Assembly: GCF_008364845.1 (NCBI RefSeq)
Contig: NZ_VTTP01000003.1
Coordinates: forward strand, 248,001-312,000
Reading direction: 5' to 3'
DNA length: 64,000 bases
Source of the DNA: Actinotalea subterranea
GTDB taxonomy: Bacteria; Actinomycetota; Actinomycetes; Actinomycetales; Cellulomonadaceae
Shown: positions 32,101 to 40,759 of the stretch, piece after piece
Layout of the letters: every line of letters begins with the position of its first letter
Position numbering within the stretch: the stretch's first letter is position 1
The notes under the pieces: model-generated
Told to the model about the DNA's origin: nothing
Database searches by the model: none
The model's input: the letters and a program-made list of their open reading frames with translations, nothing else
Translations under genes and position numbers: made by a program

Positions 32101-34248
32101 TCAGGCCAGCGCGAGGCTCGTGGTGGCCGACCTCGGGTCGCCAGCGTGGGCGGCGGCCTCGACCACGATCGCCCCGCGGGGCAGCACGAGGTCGTCCGCG
32201 TCGGCGTCCCAGGTCGCCAGCGGGCGGAGCGAGACGGGCACGCTGACCTCGGCGTGCTGCCCGGGCTCGAGGCCGATCGAGGCGAAGCCCAGCAGCACGC
32301 GGTCCCCGACCTCCGGCCGGTGCCCGTAGACCTGGACGACGTGCCTGCCACTGCGGGAGCCCGTGTTGGTCACCGTGACGGTGACCCGCGCGCCGTCGGC
32401 GCTCGTCTGCTCGGCGGCCGCGCCGGCGAGGGCGAAGGTCGTGTAGGACAGGCCGAAGCCGAAGGGGAAGGCCGCCGGGACGCCGAGGCGGTCCAGGAGC
32501 CGCTGGCCGTGCCAGCGGTCGTACGTGATGGCGGCGGCGTCCCTGTCGAAGTACGGCAGGTGCTCCTCGCTGGTGGGGATCGCGAAGGGCAGCCGGCCCG
32601 ACGGCTCGGCCGCGCCGAGCAGGACGTCGGCGAGGGCGTTCCCACCCTCCATCCCTGCGTACCAGGCCATGACGACCCCGGGCACGTGCTCGCGCCAGGA
32701 CTCGGTGAGCACGGCGCCCGCGGCAACGATGGTGACCACGGTGCGGGGGTTGGCGCCGGCCACCTGCCGGATGATCTCCTCGTCCACCTCACGCAACGTG
32801 AGACGTACGCGGTCGCCTCCCGCATCGATGGCCTCGCTGCCGGCCATGGACGCCCGCTGCTGCTCCTCCGCCCCCTCCGGCACCGGCGGGAACAGGGCCG
32901 TGAGCTCGTCGGTGAAGGCCGACGGGTCGGCGCGCTCGCCCTCGTCGTCGGCGGTGTAGCCCGCGACGACGATCGCGGCGTCGCACGTCGCCGCGATGCG
33001 CGCGGCCTCGGCCGCGTCGTCCTCGAGCACGGCCACCACCTCGGTGTCCGGCAGGGCGGCGCGCAGTCCGGCGAGCGCCGTCACGACGTACGGCGCGCGG
33101 ACGTTCGAGGAGCCGCGGTCCCCTGTGTTCGGCACGTCCGAGAGCCGCCCGACGACGGCGAGCCGCCGCAGCGAGGCCCGGTCCAGCGGGAGGACGGGCG
33201 CCCCGTCGACCGTCTCGTTGCGGAGCAGCACCATCCCGCGGGCCGCGACCTCGCGGGCGAGCGCCCGGTGCGGTGCACTCGCGACGACGTCGGCGGGCGG
33301 CACGGGCTCGCGGTGCTCGGCGGCGAAGCGCAGCTGCGTCGCGATAATCCGCAGCCCCGCGAGCTCGACGGCCTCCCACGACACCGCGCCGGAGGCGAGG
33401 TCGGACTCGAGGCGCTCGGCCCGGATCTGCCGGAAGGGCTCCTCGACGTCGAGCCCAGCGTCCAGGCTTGCCGCCGCGTCGCGGATCCCGAAGACGAAGT
33501 CCGAGACGGTCACGCCCTCGAATCCCCAGCGGTCCCGGAGGATCTCCGTGAGCAGTGCCCGGTTCTGGCCGGCCCACTCGCCGTTGACGGCGTTGTACGC
33601 CGACATCACACCGGCCACGCCCTCGTCGACCACCCGTCGGAAGTGCGGCAGGTAGACCTCGTGCAGCGTGGCGTCGTCCGCGGTGACGTCCACCTTGAGG
33701 CGGGCGTTCTCCATCGAGTTCAGCGCGTAGTGCTTGACGCACGCCATCACGTGGTGCTGCACGCCCCGGGTCAGGGCGGCGCCCATCTCTCCGAGCAGGA
33801 CGGGGTCCTCGCCGTATGTCTCCTGCGCCCGGCCCCAGGCGGGGTGTCGCAAGAGGTTGATGCACACCCCGGCGAAGAAGTTGCCACCCTGCGCGGCGAC
33901 CTCCGCGCCGATGGCCTGGCCGACGCGCTCCTCCAGGTCGAGGTCCCACGAGGCGCCGCGTGCCATCGAGACGGGGAAGGCAGTCGAGCGGCCCATGACC
34001 ACACCGCGGGGGCCGTCGCTGAACCGGAGGCCGGGGATGCCGAGGCGGTCGATCGCGCCGTGCACGAGCGGGCGGACGTTGTAGCCCTCGGTCATCATGA
34101 CCGCCTGGCCCTCCCAGAACGGCTCGTCGCCGTCGAGCAGCCACAGCCGCTCGGTCGGGGTGAGCTCCTGGTACAGCGTGGCGGCCTCGTCCGCGGGCGG
34201 GGCGCCGTGGCGGATCGCTTCGACGGCGTCCTGGAACGGGGTGGACAT
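32101..34248 (-). CDS. Beta-glucosidase-type glycoside hydrolase, family 3
   Basis: A 715-residue intracellular GH3 enzyme with three domains: a TIM barrel (FSDGPRG at 77-83, HPAWGRAQETYGEDP at 135-149, KHYALNSME), the nucleophile region EGVTVSDFVFGI with D250, an alpha/beta sandwich (KHY-linked domain from about 330 with RLAVVGRLSDVPNTGDRGSS), and a C-terminal fibronectin-III-like domain after FPFGFGLSYTTFAL. The residue after the nucleophile is Phe where most family members have Trp, which may shift subsite -1. No signal peptide, consistent with import by the MFS neighbour. It is preceded by a strong palindrome and a TetR gene. Confidence 0.93.
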   Translation of the reverse strand: MSTPFQDAVEAIRHGAPPADEAATLYQELTPTERLWLLDGDEPFWEGQAVMMTEGYNVRPLVHGAIDRLGIPGLRFSDGPRGVVMGRSTAFPVSMARGASWDLDLEERVGQAIGAEVAAQGGNFFAGVCINLLRHPAWGRAQETYGEDPVLLGEMGAALTRGVQHHVMACVKHYALNSMENARLKVDVTADDATLHEVYLPHFRRVVDEGVAGVMSAYNAVNGEWAGQNRALLTEILRDRWGFEGVTVSDFVFGIRDAAASLDAGLDVEEPFRQIRAERLESDLASGAVSWEAVELAGLRIIATQLRFAAEHREPVPPADVVASAPHRALAREVAARGMVLLRNETVDGAPVLPLDRASLRRLAVVGRLSDVPNTGDRGSSNVRAPYVVTALAGLRAALPDTEVVAVLEDDAAEAARIAATCDAAIVVAGYTADDEGERADPSAFTDELTALFPPVPEGAEEQQRASMAGSEAIDAGGDRVRLTLREVDEEIIRQVAGANPRTVVTIVAAGAVLTESWREHVPGVVMAWYAGMEGGNALADVLLGAAEPSGRLPFAIPTSEEHLPYFDRDAAAITYDRWHGQRLLDRLGVPAAFPFGFGLSYTTFALAGAAAEQTSADGARVTVTVTNTGSRSGRHVVQVYGHRPEVGDRVLLGFASIGLEPGQHAEVSVPVSLRPLATWDADADDLVLPRGAIVVEAAAHAGDPRSATTSLALA

Positions 34249-34266
34249 CGGTGTCTCCTCGGAGTC

Positions 34267-34297
34267 GTTACTGCATACCTACGCGGTACGCGGTAAC
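34267..34297. promoter_or_regulatory. Palindromic operator before the GH3-MFS operon
   Basis: A 31-bp imperfect inverted repeat: GTTACTGCATACC and GGTACGCGGTAAC, 13-bp arms matching at 11 positions around TACGC. It lies 18 bp upstream of the GH3 start and 64 bp from the end of the TetR gene, as expected for the TetR target. Confidence 0.7.
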
Positions 34298-34361
34298 GAT
34301 AGCGCCAGCGGACCCGATCGGGAAGGGGCCCTTGGTCCGCCCGGATGCGACCGCGGATGCC

Positions 34362-34994
34362 CTAGGAGAGGCCGGGGACCCCCGCCGCGATCTGCGCCCA
34401 GGCGCTCGACAGGTCGACCTGCGGGTCGCGGAGCCACTGCAGCTGCAGCCCGTCCATCAACGCCAGGAGGTGGCGCGCGAGGGCGGGGCCGTCGACCCCG
34501 GGCTGAGCCAGTCGGGCGAAGCCGTCGAGGGTGACGCGTTGCCGGGAGGTGAAGTAGTCGTGCGCGGGGTGGTCGGGGCTGAGCGACTCGGCGTCCAGGA
34601 CGCTGTAGAGGCGGACGATCTCCGGCTGCGCGGCGTTGCGCTCCATGACCGCCGCACAGATCTCCGCGAGCCCGATGCCCCGCTCACTGGCGATCGACGT
34701 CAGGTCCTCCGGCGACCAGCCCGACGTCGGGTACGGCAGGCCGAGGATCTGGGCCAGCGCGCGCACGTCCTCGAGATCGCGATGGTCAAGCACCGCGACG
34801 AGCATTCCGTCCTTCGAGCCCACGTGGTGGAGCACACCGTTGACCGTCAGGCCGCAGGAGTCCGCGACGTCCTGGATCGACAGCCCCCAGAAGCCACGCT
34901 GCGCGATCACCGACGTCGCCACGTCGATGATCTGCCTGCGACGCTCGTCGGCGGGCAAGCGGGTACGACGGCGGATCGGGAAGTCTGAGGTCAC
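34362..34994 (-). CDS. TetR-family transcriptional regulator of the GH3-MFS operon
   Basis: A 210-residue repressor. The HTH is in RRRQIIDVATSVIAQRGFWG then LSIQDVADSCGLTVNGVLHH; the ligand domain contains IVRLYSVLDAESLSPDHPAH and ends HLLALMDGLQLQWLRDP, as in the TetR_C_6-like group. The GTG 34994 start puts the HTH at the usual distance; a GTG at 35048 would add 18 residues. It lies immediately upstream of, and in the same direction as, the GH3 operon, separated by a palindrome; it probably responds to a glucoside or aglycone. Confidence 0.88.
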   Translation of the reverse strand: MTSDFPIRRRTRLPADERRRQIIDVATSVIAQRGFWGLSIQDVADSCGLTVNGVLHHVGSKDGMLVAVLDHRDLEDVRALAQILGLPYPTSGWSPEDLTSIASERGIGLAEICAAVMERNAAQPEIVRLYSVLDAESLSPDHPAHDYFTSRQRVTLDGFARLAQPGVDGPALARHLLALMDGLQLQWLRDPQVDLSSAWAQIAAGVPGLS

Positions 34995-35082
34995 CCGGCC
35001 ATCATCCCGCGGACGGACCGCGGGGAACGCACCACCCGGATCGCCCACAGGGTGCTTGCAGTGCGCCTCCGGCGCCGGTCGG

Positions 35083-35583
35083 TCAGATGACCAGCACCGA
35101 CGCGTGGCCCGAGCCGTAGCCCGAGACCGTGAGCTCCATGTCGAGGCGCGCGACGTACGCCGTCACCCACTTGTTGACGTCGGGCGGCAGCACCTCGTTG
35201 GGCGCATACGCCTCGTACAGCCGCACGTGCGGGCAGCCGTCGTGGTTGAAGAGCGACGCGGCGATGTTGAGGATCTCCCGCGCGTTGTCGTAGAGGACCG
35301 GTGTCAGCAGGCCCGCCTCGATCGCCGAGTTGGCGGTGGCGGCCGGCATGAGCGCGATCGACGCACCGAGGTACGCGGTCAGCGGCATGTCGACGACGAT
35401 GAGCGAGCGCAGCTTGAGCATGTCGTCGACGTACACGCCGACGACGGCGCCCGGACGCTCGTGGGGGTTGACGATCGCGGTGCCGACGTTGCCGTCGACG
35501 TCGCGCCCCAGCAGGCCCTCGAGCAGCTCACGCACCTCGAGCGCCGCCGGCAGCGGCGTCGGGCGGGTCACCTGGCCGCTCAT
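35083..35583 (-). CDS. CheC/CheX-like protein, last gene of the che operon
   Basis: A 166-residue protein that shows the CheC-family phosphatase signature D-x3-E-x2-N (DNAREILN) once, in LLTPVLYDNAREILNIAASL, at the expected place after a beta sheet (GAVVGVYVDDMLKLRSLIVV). These proteins dephosphorylate CheY-P. The match is short and the rest is divergent, so some uncertainty remains; a docking or adaptation role is also possible. It overlaps the upstream cheY by 4 bases (35580-35583), making it its likely partner. Confidence 0.65.
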   Translation of the reverse strand: MSGQVTRPTPLPAALEVRELLEGLLGRDVDGNVGTAIVNPHERPGAVVGVYVDDMLKLRSLIVVDMPLTAYLGASIALMPAATANSAIEAGLLTPVLYDNAREILNIAASLFNHDGCPHVRLYEAYAPNEVLPPDVNKWVTAYVARLDMELTVSGYGSGHASVLVI

Positions 35584-35942
35584 GCGAGGAAGGGGTCGAT
35601 GGTGTCGCGGAACACCTCGGCGCTGAACGGCTTCGCGATGAGGAACAGCGCGCCCGCGGCGTCGGCCTGCTCACGCATCTCCGTCGAGCCCTCCGACGTG
35701 ACGAACCCGAACGGGATGTCCATGCCCTGCGCGCGCATGGTGCGCAGCAGCTCGATCCCCGTCATCTCAGGCATGTTCCAGTCCGAGAGCACCAGGTCCG
35801 GGTCCATGTTGATGGCGAGCTCGAGCGCCGCGGCGCCGTCGGGCGCCTCGGTGATCTCCCACCAGTCGTACCCCGCCTGGCGGAGCGTGCGGATGACGAT
35901 CTGACGCATCACCCGGCTGTCGTCGGCAACCAGGACTCTCAT
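35580..35942 (-). CDS. cheY: Chemotaxis response regulator CheY (second copy)
   Basis: A 120-residue single-domain receiver: acidic pair D7/D8 in VADDSR, phosphoacceptor D54 in VLSDWNMPEMTG, switch T82 and K104 in LIAKPF. It has no output domain, so it acts by binding the flagellar switch or as a phosphate sink. ATG 35942 is chosen because GAGGTGG sits 6-7 nt before it; a GTG 9 nt upstream overlaps that ribosome site. It is coupled to the CheC-like gene. Confidence 0.9.
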   Translation of the reverse strand: MRVLVADDSRVMRQIVIRTLRQAGYDWWEITEAPDGAAALELAINMDPDLVLSDWNMPEMTGIELLRTMRAQGMDIPFGFVTSEGSTEMREQADAAGALFLIAKPFSAEVFRDTIDPFLA

Positions 35943-35997
35943 CGGTTCCACCTCGTTCGTGCGTCGTTGCTGTTCGGTGCAGTGCGCCGCCGGTCGT

Positions 35998-36474
35998 TCA
36001 CAGGAGCCTCCAGAGGCCGATGACGACCATCCGGCCCCGCCAGTCGAGCGGCAGCTCGTACATCAGGCCCTCGGCGTCGATCTCGGGTCGTTCGTGCGCC
36101 ACCTGGGGCAGCGTCAGCGCACCGGGGTCGGGGACCAGCGCCTTGACGTTCCCGCCGACGACGTTCGCGACCTCGCCCAGGGCGTCGGCCATGTCGGTCT
36201 CGCTGAGGACCTCGTCCTCACCCATCGCGAGCAGTGCACGCGAGAGGTGCTCCACGGTCTCGCGCTCCGCGGTGAGCAGGACCCGGCCCGGCAGGGCGCC
36301 GTGGACGTCGACCCATGCGTACATGGGGTCGGTGAGCTCGGCCTGGTCACCCTCCCAGGGTCGCAGGAAGCCGGGCTCCCCGTCGACCATCGCGGTGAAG
36401 ACCTCCTCGGCGATGACCCAGATGGGGTCCGTCCCCGAGAAGTCGTCCAGCGCGATGTTGATGTCCAGGCTCAT
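35998..36474 (-). CDS. cheX: CheX-type chemotaxis phosphatase
   Basis: A 158-residue protein with the CheC/CheX catalytic signature D-x3-E-x2-N (DALGEVAN) in ETDMADALGEVANVVGGNVK, followed by a Pro-rich segment ending PQVAHERPEI. It should dephosphorylate CheY-P. The N-terminal beta-sheet region contains PMYAWVDVHGALPGRVLLTA. It starts inside the stop of the first cheY (overlap 36471-36474) and precedes the second cheY, so each cheY has one candidate phosphatase coupled to it. Confidence 0.8.
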   Translation of the reverse strand: MSLDINIALDDFSGTDPIWVIAEEVFTAMVDGEPGFLRPWEGDQAELTDPMYAWVDVHGALPGRVLLTAERETVEHLSRALLAMGEDEVLSETDMADALGEVANVVGGNVKALVPDPGALTLPQVAHERPEIDAEGLMYELPLDWRGRMVVIGLWRLL

Positions 36475-36854
36475 GCCGACTCCTCAAGTCCGACCAGCCC
36501 GAGGAGCTGGAGCTTGTCCCGGATCGCGTCCGGGGTGAAGGGTTTGATGACGTACTCGTGGGCGCCAGCGGCGAGCGCGCGCACGATCTGGCTGTGCTCG
36601 CTCTCCGTGGTGATCATCATCAGGGTGACGCCGCGCCACGTGCGGTTCTCCCGCACGGCGGTGACGAAGTCGAGCCCGTTCATGACCGGCATGTTCCAGT
36701 CGATGCAGGCGAGGTCGACCTCGGTGCCCGCCTCGAGGATGTCGAGCGCCTCACGGCCGTCCGCGGCCTCGAGGGTCTCGAAGCCCAACGGTTGCAGTGT
36801 CCCTGCGATGATGCGCCGCATCGTGCGCGAGTCATCGATCACCAGTGCTCTCAT
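36471..36854 (-). CDS. cheY: Chemotaxis response regulator CheY (first copy)
   Basis: A 127-residue receiver with D7/D8 (VIDDSR), phosphoacceptor D52 in LACIDWNMPVMNG, T82 and K104 (YVIKPF). Overlaps cheR and cheX by 4 bases each. It has a short C-terminal extension (LGLVGLEESA). Which of the two CheY proteins drives the motor cannot be told from sequence. Confidence 0.92.
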   Translation of the reverse strand: MRALVIDDSRTMRRIIAGTLQPLGFETLEAADGREALDILEAGTEVDLACIDWNMPVMNGLDFVTAVRENRTWRGVTLMMITTESEHSQIVRALAAGAHEYVIKPFTPDAIRDKLQLLGLVGLEESA

Positions 36855-37681
36855 GCTGCCCTCCGGGCCGCGAGCCGGTAGACGGAGCCGCGACCGACCG
36901 CGACCCTCTCCCAGCCCTCGTCGATGCCGATGGTTGTCTCTGCCGCGCCCAGGAGCAGGTAGCCGCCGGGTCGTAGGACCTGCTGGACGCGCCGGAGCAC
37001 GTCCCGCTTGGTCGCGAGGTCGAAGTAGATCAGGACGTTGCGCAGGAAGACGACGTCGAACGGTCCGCCCGGCGGTGGCGCGTCCAGCAGGTTGTGGCGC
37101 TGGAACGAGATCGCGGACCGCAGCGCCGGGGCGATCTCCCAGTCGGCTCCGATCCGGGTGAAGTGCTTGACGAGCATCGGGGCCGGCAGGCCGCGGTTGA
37201 TCTCGAGTTGGCTGTACCGGCCGGCACGTGCGCGGTCGACCATGAGCTGGTTGATGTCCGTCGCGACGATGCGGAGCTGGACCTGGGGGACGGCGTCGGC
37301 CAGGACCATCGCGATCGAGTACGGCTCCTGCCCGCTCGAGCACGCCGCGGACCAGATGCGCAGGGTGGGTGCGCCGAAGCCGCTGCGGTCCTCGAGGAGC
37401 TGGGGCACGACGTGCTCGGTCAGGGCGTGGAACGGCTGGGCGTCGCGCAGCCAGGACGTCTCGTTGGTGGTGAGCGCCTCGACGACGGCCTCGAGGGCCG
37501 CCGGGCTGGGCGTCGCGCGCAGGCCGCGCACGTACGTGTCGACGTCGGTGGTCCCGGCGGCGCGGGCGATCGGCAGGAGCCGGCTCTCGACCAGGTACTC
37601 CTTGCCGGCCTCGAGCTGGATCGCGCTACGGCGCCGCACGAGGTCGGCGACGAAGGCGAAGGAGTCGGCGCTCAGGCTCAT
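36851..37681 (-). CDS. cheR: Chemoreceptor methyltransferase CheR
   Basis: A 276-residue S-adenosylmethionine-dependent enzyme that methylates receptor glutamates. The N-terminal helical domain includes VEALTTNETSWLRDAQPFHA, the SAM-binding core is LRIWSAACSSGQEPYSIAMV (family motif ACSTGEEPYS), IVATDINQLMVDRARAGRYS and FDVVFLRNVLIYFD. The start ATG overlaps the cheB stop by 4 bases. The length is normal for CheR. There is no C-terminal extension for pentapeptide docking. Confidence 0.95.
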   Translation of the reverse strand: MSLSADSFAFVADLVRRRSAIQLEAGKEYLVESRLLPIARAAGTTDVDTYVRGLRATPSPAALEAVVEALTTNETSWLRDAQPFHALTEHVVPQLLEDRSGFGAPTLRIWSAACSSGQEPYSIAMVLADAVPQVQLRIVATDINQLMVDRARAGRYSQLEINRGLPAPMLVKHFTRIGADWEIAPALRSAISFQRHNLLDAPPPGGPFDVVFLRNVLIYFDLATKRDVLRRVQQVLRPGGYLLLGAAETTIGIDEGWERVAVGRGSVYRLAARRAA

Positions 37682-38796
37682 CGGGCGTCTCCTGTCGCAC
37701 TCAGCTCCGCCGAGGTGACGGTGCGGGTGATGGCTGCTGCGACCTCGTCGATGGGGAGGATCGCGTGGGCGAGGCCGGCTCCGGCGACAGCACCGGGCAT
37801 ACCCCAGACGACGCTCGTGGGCTCGTCCTGGACGATCACGGTGCCGCCCGCGGTCGCGACCTCCTCGCAACCGACCTTGCCGTCCGAGCCCATCCCGGTC
37901 AGGACGACGGCGAGCAGGTCCCCGCCGTAGACGCCGACGGCGGACTTGATCATGACGTCGACGGCGGGCCGGCAGAAGTTGACGGGCGGACCCTGGCTCA
38001 GGTGGGTGCGGGCGCCCGACGCCGAGCGCGTGAGCTCGAGGTGGAAGTCGCCGGGGGCGATGTAGACGGTCCCGGGCTGGAGGTCCTCGCCGCCGGCCGC
38101 CTCGACGACCGAGCTCGGGCCCAGGCGGTCGAGCCGCGCGGCGAGCTGACGCGTGAAGACGGGCGGCATGTGCTGCACGACGACGATGGGCACGGGCAGG
38201 GGCGCCGCGAGGCTCTTGAGCACGCGGGACAGCGCCTCGGGCCCACCGGTCGAGGAGCCGAGGACGACGGCACGGATGGGCCGGCGCAGGCCCTCGGGGC
38301 GCGGCCGCAAGCGCGGCTTGGCACGCTCCGGGGCCGGACGCGCGGGCCCGGGGGCCGAGCGCAGGCCGGGCAGGTCCGAGCCCGTCGGCTTGGGGACGAA
38401 CGCCTTGATGCGCGGGATGAGCTCGCCGGCGACCTGCGCGAGCGACTGCTGGACGCTGCCGACGTTGGCCGGCTTGGTCACGTAGTCCGTGGCGCCGGCG
38501 GCGAGGGCGTCGAGCGTCGCGACGGCGCCGCGCTCCGTCAGCGTCGAGAACATGATGATCGGCATGCGGTGGCCGGCCTTGCGCAGCGCGCGGACCGCCT
38601 CGATGCCGTTCATGATGGGCATCTCGATGTCCATCGTCACCAGGTCGGGTGCGAGCTGCTCGACCTTGCTCAACGCGATCTGGCCGTTCGCCGCGACACC
38701 GACGACGTCGATCGCGGGGTCGGAGGAGAGGGCGTCGGTCACGAGCCGGCGGACGACGACCGAGTCGTCGACCACCAGGACCCTGATGCGTGCCAC
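37678..38796 (-). CDS. cheB: Chemotaxis protein-glutamate methylesterase/deamidase CheB
   Basis: A 372-residue two-domain protein. The receiver has D10/D11 and phosphoacceptor D56 (VTMDIEMPIMNG); a Pro/Arg linker (about 145-180) precedes the esterase domain with the catalytic triad: Ser in VLGSSTGGPEAL, His in VVVQHMPPVFT and Asp in VLTGMGSDGKVG. It removes methyl groups from receptors when phosphorylated by CheA. GTG 38796 has a strong GAGGAGG. It heads the cheB-cheR-cheY-cheX group. Confidence 0.96.
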   Translation of the reverse strand: MARIRVLVVDDSVVVRRLVTDALSSDPAIDVVGVAANGQIALSKVEQLAPDLVTMDIEMPIMNGIEAVRALRKAGHRMPIIMFSTLTERGAVATLDALAAGATDYVTKPANVGSVQQSLAQVAGELIPRIKAFVPKPTGSDLPGLRSAPGPARPAPERAKPRLRPRPEGLRRPIRAVVLGSSTGGPEALSRVLKSLAAPLPVPIVVVQHMPPVFTRQLAARLDRLGPSSVVEAAGGEDLQPGTVYIAPGDFHLELTRSASGARTHLSQGPPVNFCRPAVDVMIKSAVGVYGGDLLAVVLTGMGSDGKVGCEEVATAGGTVIVQDEPTSVVWGMPGAVAGAGLAHAILPIDEVAAAITRTVTSAELSATGDAR

Positions 38797-39149
38797 GTTT
38801 CCTCCTCTTTCGCCGCGCTGTGCGACACGATCCAGATCGGCCACGGCGCCCGTCATGTGAGCCGTCCGTGGGTGCTGCGGGCCCGCTCAGCGGGTGAGTC
38901 GTGCCGGGGCGTGGGGCCCCCGTGCCGGAGCGCGGGTGCCCTCACGGGCGTGTCAGTAGGTGAAGGCCTCGACCTTGGTCCGCAGGTCGGCCGCGAGCTA
39001 CGCGAGCTCGTCGGTGGAGGTGCCCATCTGACCGAGCACCTGCGCGGAGGTCGACGCGGCACCGGCGACGCCGTTGATGTTGACGGTGATCTCCCCGGAG
39101 CCGGTGGCGGCCTCGGTGACCCCACGCGACATCTCGTTGGTCGTGGCCG

Positions 39150-39680
39150 TCTGCTCCTCGACCGCCGACGCGATCGTCAGCTGGTAGTCGTTGATGCTCG
39201 CGATGATCGCCGAGATCTCACCGATCGCCGCCACCGCAGACGCCGTCTGCGCCTGATTCGTCGCGATCCGACCAGCGATGTCCTCAGCCGCCCGCGCAGA
39301 CTCCTGCGCCAGCTCCTTCACCTCACCAGCCACCACCGCAAAACCCTTACCCGCCTCACCAGCACGAGCAGCCTCGATCGTCGCATTCAACGCCAGAAGA
39401 TTCGTCTGCTCCGCGATCGACGTGATCACCTTCACCACGTTCCCGATCTCCGTCGCAGCAGTCGACTCCGAGGACGCCACAGCCTGAGCCGCCACCCGAG
39501 CCGCCTCATTCGCATTCTGAGCAATCTCCCTGATCGACGCCCCCATCTGCTCAGCACCCGCAGCCACCGCCTGCACATTGCGCGACACCTGCTCCGACGC
39601 AGCAGCAACCACACCCGCCTGCACACTCGTCTCCTGCGACCCCGCAGCCACCTGCGTGTTCGCCGCCGACAGCTCCTCCG
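39150..39680 (-). repeat. Shared chemoreceptor signalling-domain DNA block, copy 1
   Basis: Nearly identical in DNA, not just protein, to 47240-47750 and 48930-49460 and partly to 40930-41260. It carries the 27-bp deletion near 39451. Codon choice inside the block (GCT, GGT, CGG and other T- and G-ending codons) differs from the GC-ending style of the flanking receptor sequence. Confidence 0.85.
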
Positions 39681-40515
39681 CCGCAGCCGCCACGGTCTGC
39701 GCGGTCTGGCCGACGGTCGTCATGGTGCTGCGCAGCGCGCCGAGCGCGGTCGCGAGCGAGGCGGCCATCCGGCCGAGCTCGTCGCCGGACGTCACGTGCG
39801 GCTCCTGCGTGAGGTCGCCGCGGGCGAGGGCCTCGACGGAGACGCTCACGGCCCCGACGGTGCGGACGATGCCGCGCACGACTGCGAAGGCGATGAGCAC
39901 CGGGGCCGCGAGGCCCGCGAGCAGGGAGGTGATGAGGAGGACCTCGGAGCGGCTCGCGAGGGCCTCGCCGTCGGCGTGCTCCTGCGCGCCCTGGGCCTCC
40001 TGCGCCTCGGCCTCCGCGCTCATGGCCTCGTTGGCGGCGTCTGCCGCGGGGTACACGAGCTCGCCGTACAGGTCGGCGACGGCCTCGGTCTCGCCCGCGT
40101 CGACCGCGGGGGCGAACTCGTCGCGGAACGCGGCGTGGAAGGCGGCCGCCTGCTCGGCCAGCGTGTCGACGACCGCCGGGTCGTCCGCGAGGGGCCGGTA
40201 CGCCTCGACGAGCTCGGTGAAGGCCGCCTCGCGCTCGACGAGCTCGGCACGCAGGTCGGCGCGCTCGTCGGCGTGGGCGAAGGCGTAGGCGTTCACCCGG
40301 ACCCGGCTGCCCTGGAACGTCCGCTGCATGTCGACGAGGGGCTCGACGGTCTCGTCGTACATGCGCTCCTGGCCGGCATCCAGGCCGCGCAGCGCGGTGA
40401 CTCCCAGCACGCCCATCCCGGTCGCGACCACGGCGAGCGCCCCGAGCGCGGTGCCGATCTTCACGGCGACCGGTCGGTCGGTGAACCATCGGGCCCGCCC
40501 TGCGGGGCGGACGGC

Positions 40516-40523
40516 GGGGGGGG
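40516..40523. repeat. C8 homopolymer at the chemoreceptor start
   Basis: Eight G on the plus strand (C on the coding strand), 14-21 nt into the gene, exactly where a one-base change restores the reading frame. A possible slippage site. Confidence 0.8.
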
Positions 40524-40648
40524 TGCGTGGCGGACATGGTCGACTCCGGGGTAGATCGGGGGGGAGACCCTCCTTCGTCCCGGACCGTTTGTCATTGAAG
40601 GTTCTACGATGGGTCACCCGGGTGAATCCTGGGCCCACCCGGACACGA

Positions 40649-40684
40649 CGACGGGGCCGACGGACGATCCCGTCGGCCCCGTCG
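40649..40684 (-). terminator. Terminator hairpin after the chemoreceptor at 40760
   Basis: A perfect 15-bp stem, CGACGGGGCCGACGG (40649-40663) with its complement (40670-40684), 6-nt loop. It isolates the damaged receptor gene from the upstream unit. Confidence 0.85.
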
Positions 40685-40759
40685 GGGCATGGCGTTGTCG
40701 GGCATGGCGCCGTCGCGAGGCGCCCCCTCAGCTCGACCCAGGAGCTGCTCGTCCCCTTC

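Larger units (their letters stand above)
38953..40537 (-). pseudogene. Methyl-accepting chemotaxis protein with three lesions
   Basis: The expected ATG (40537, with CGGAG upstream) reads MSATHPP and is then out of frame with the receptor body because of a run of eight C (40516-40523); seven C would join it to [17 protein letters not shown], the usual N-terminal pattern seen in the receptor at 42415. The signalling domain lacks nine residues (between SSESTAAT and EIGNVVKV, near 39451) that the sister receptors have. A TAG at 38998-39000 removes the last 14 residues, which remain readable down to TGA 38953. Domains otherwise: helical sensor, HAMP and coiled coil. A GTG at 40617 could start an in-frame but untypical product. 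Confidence 0.75.
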
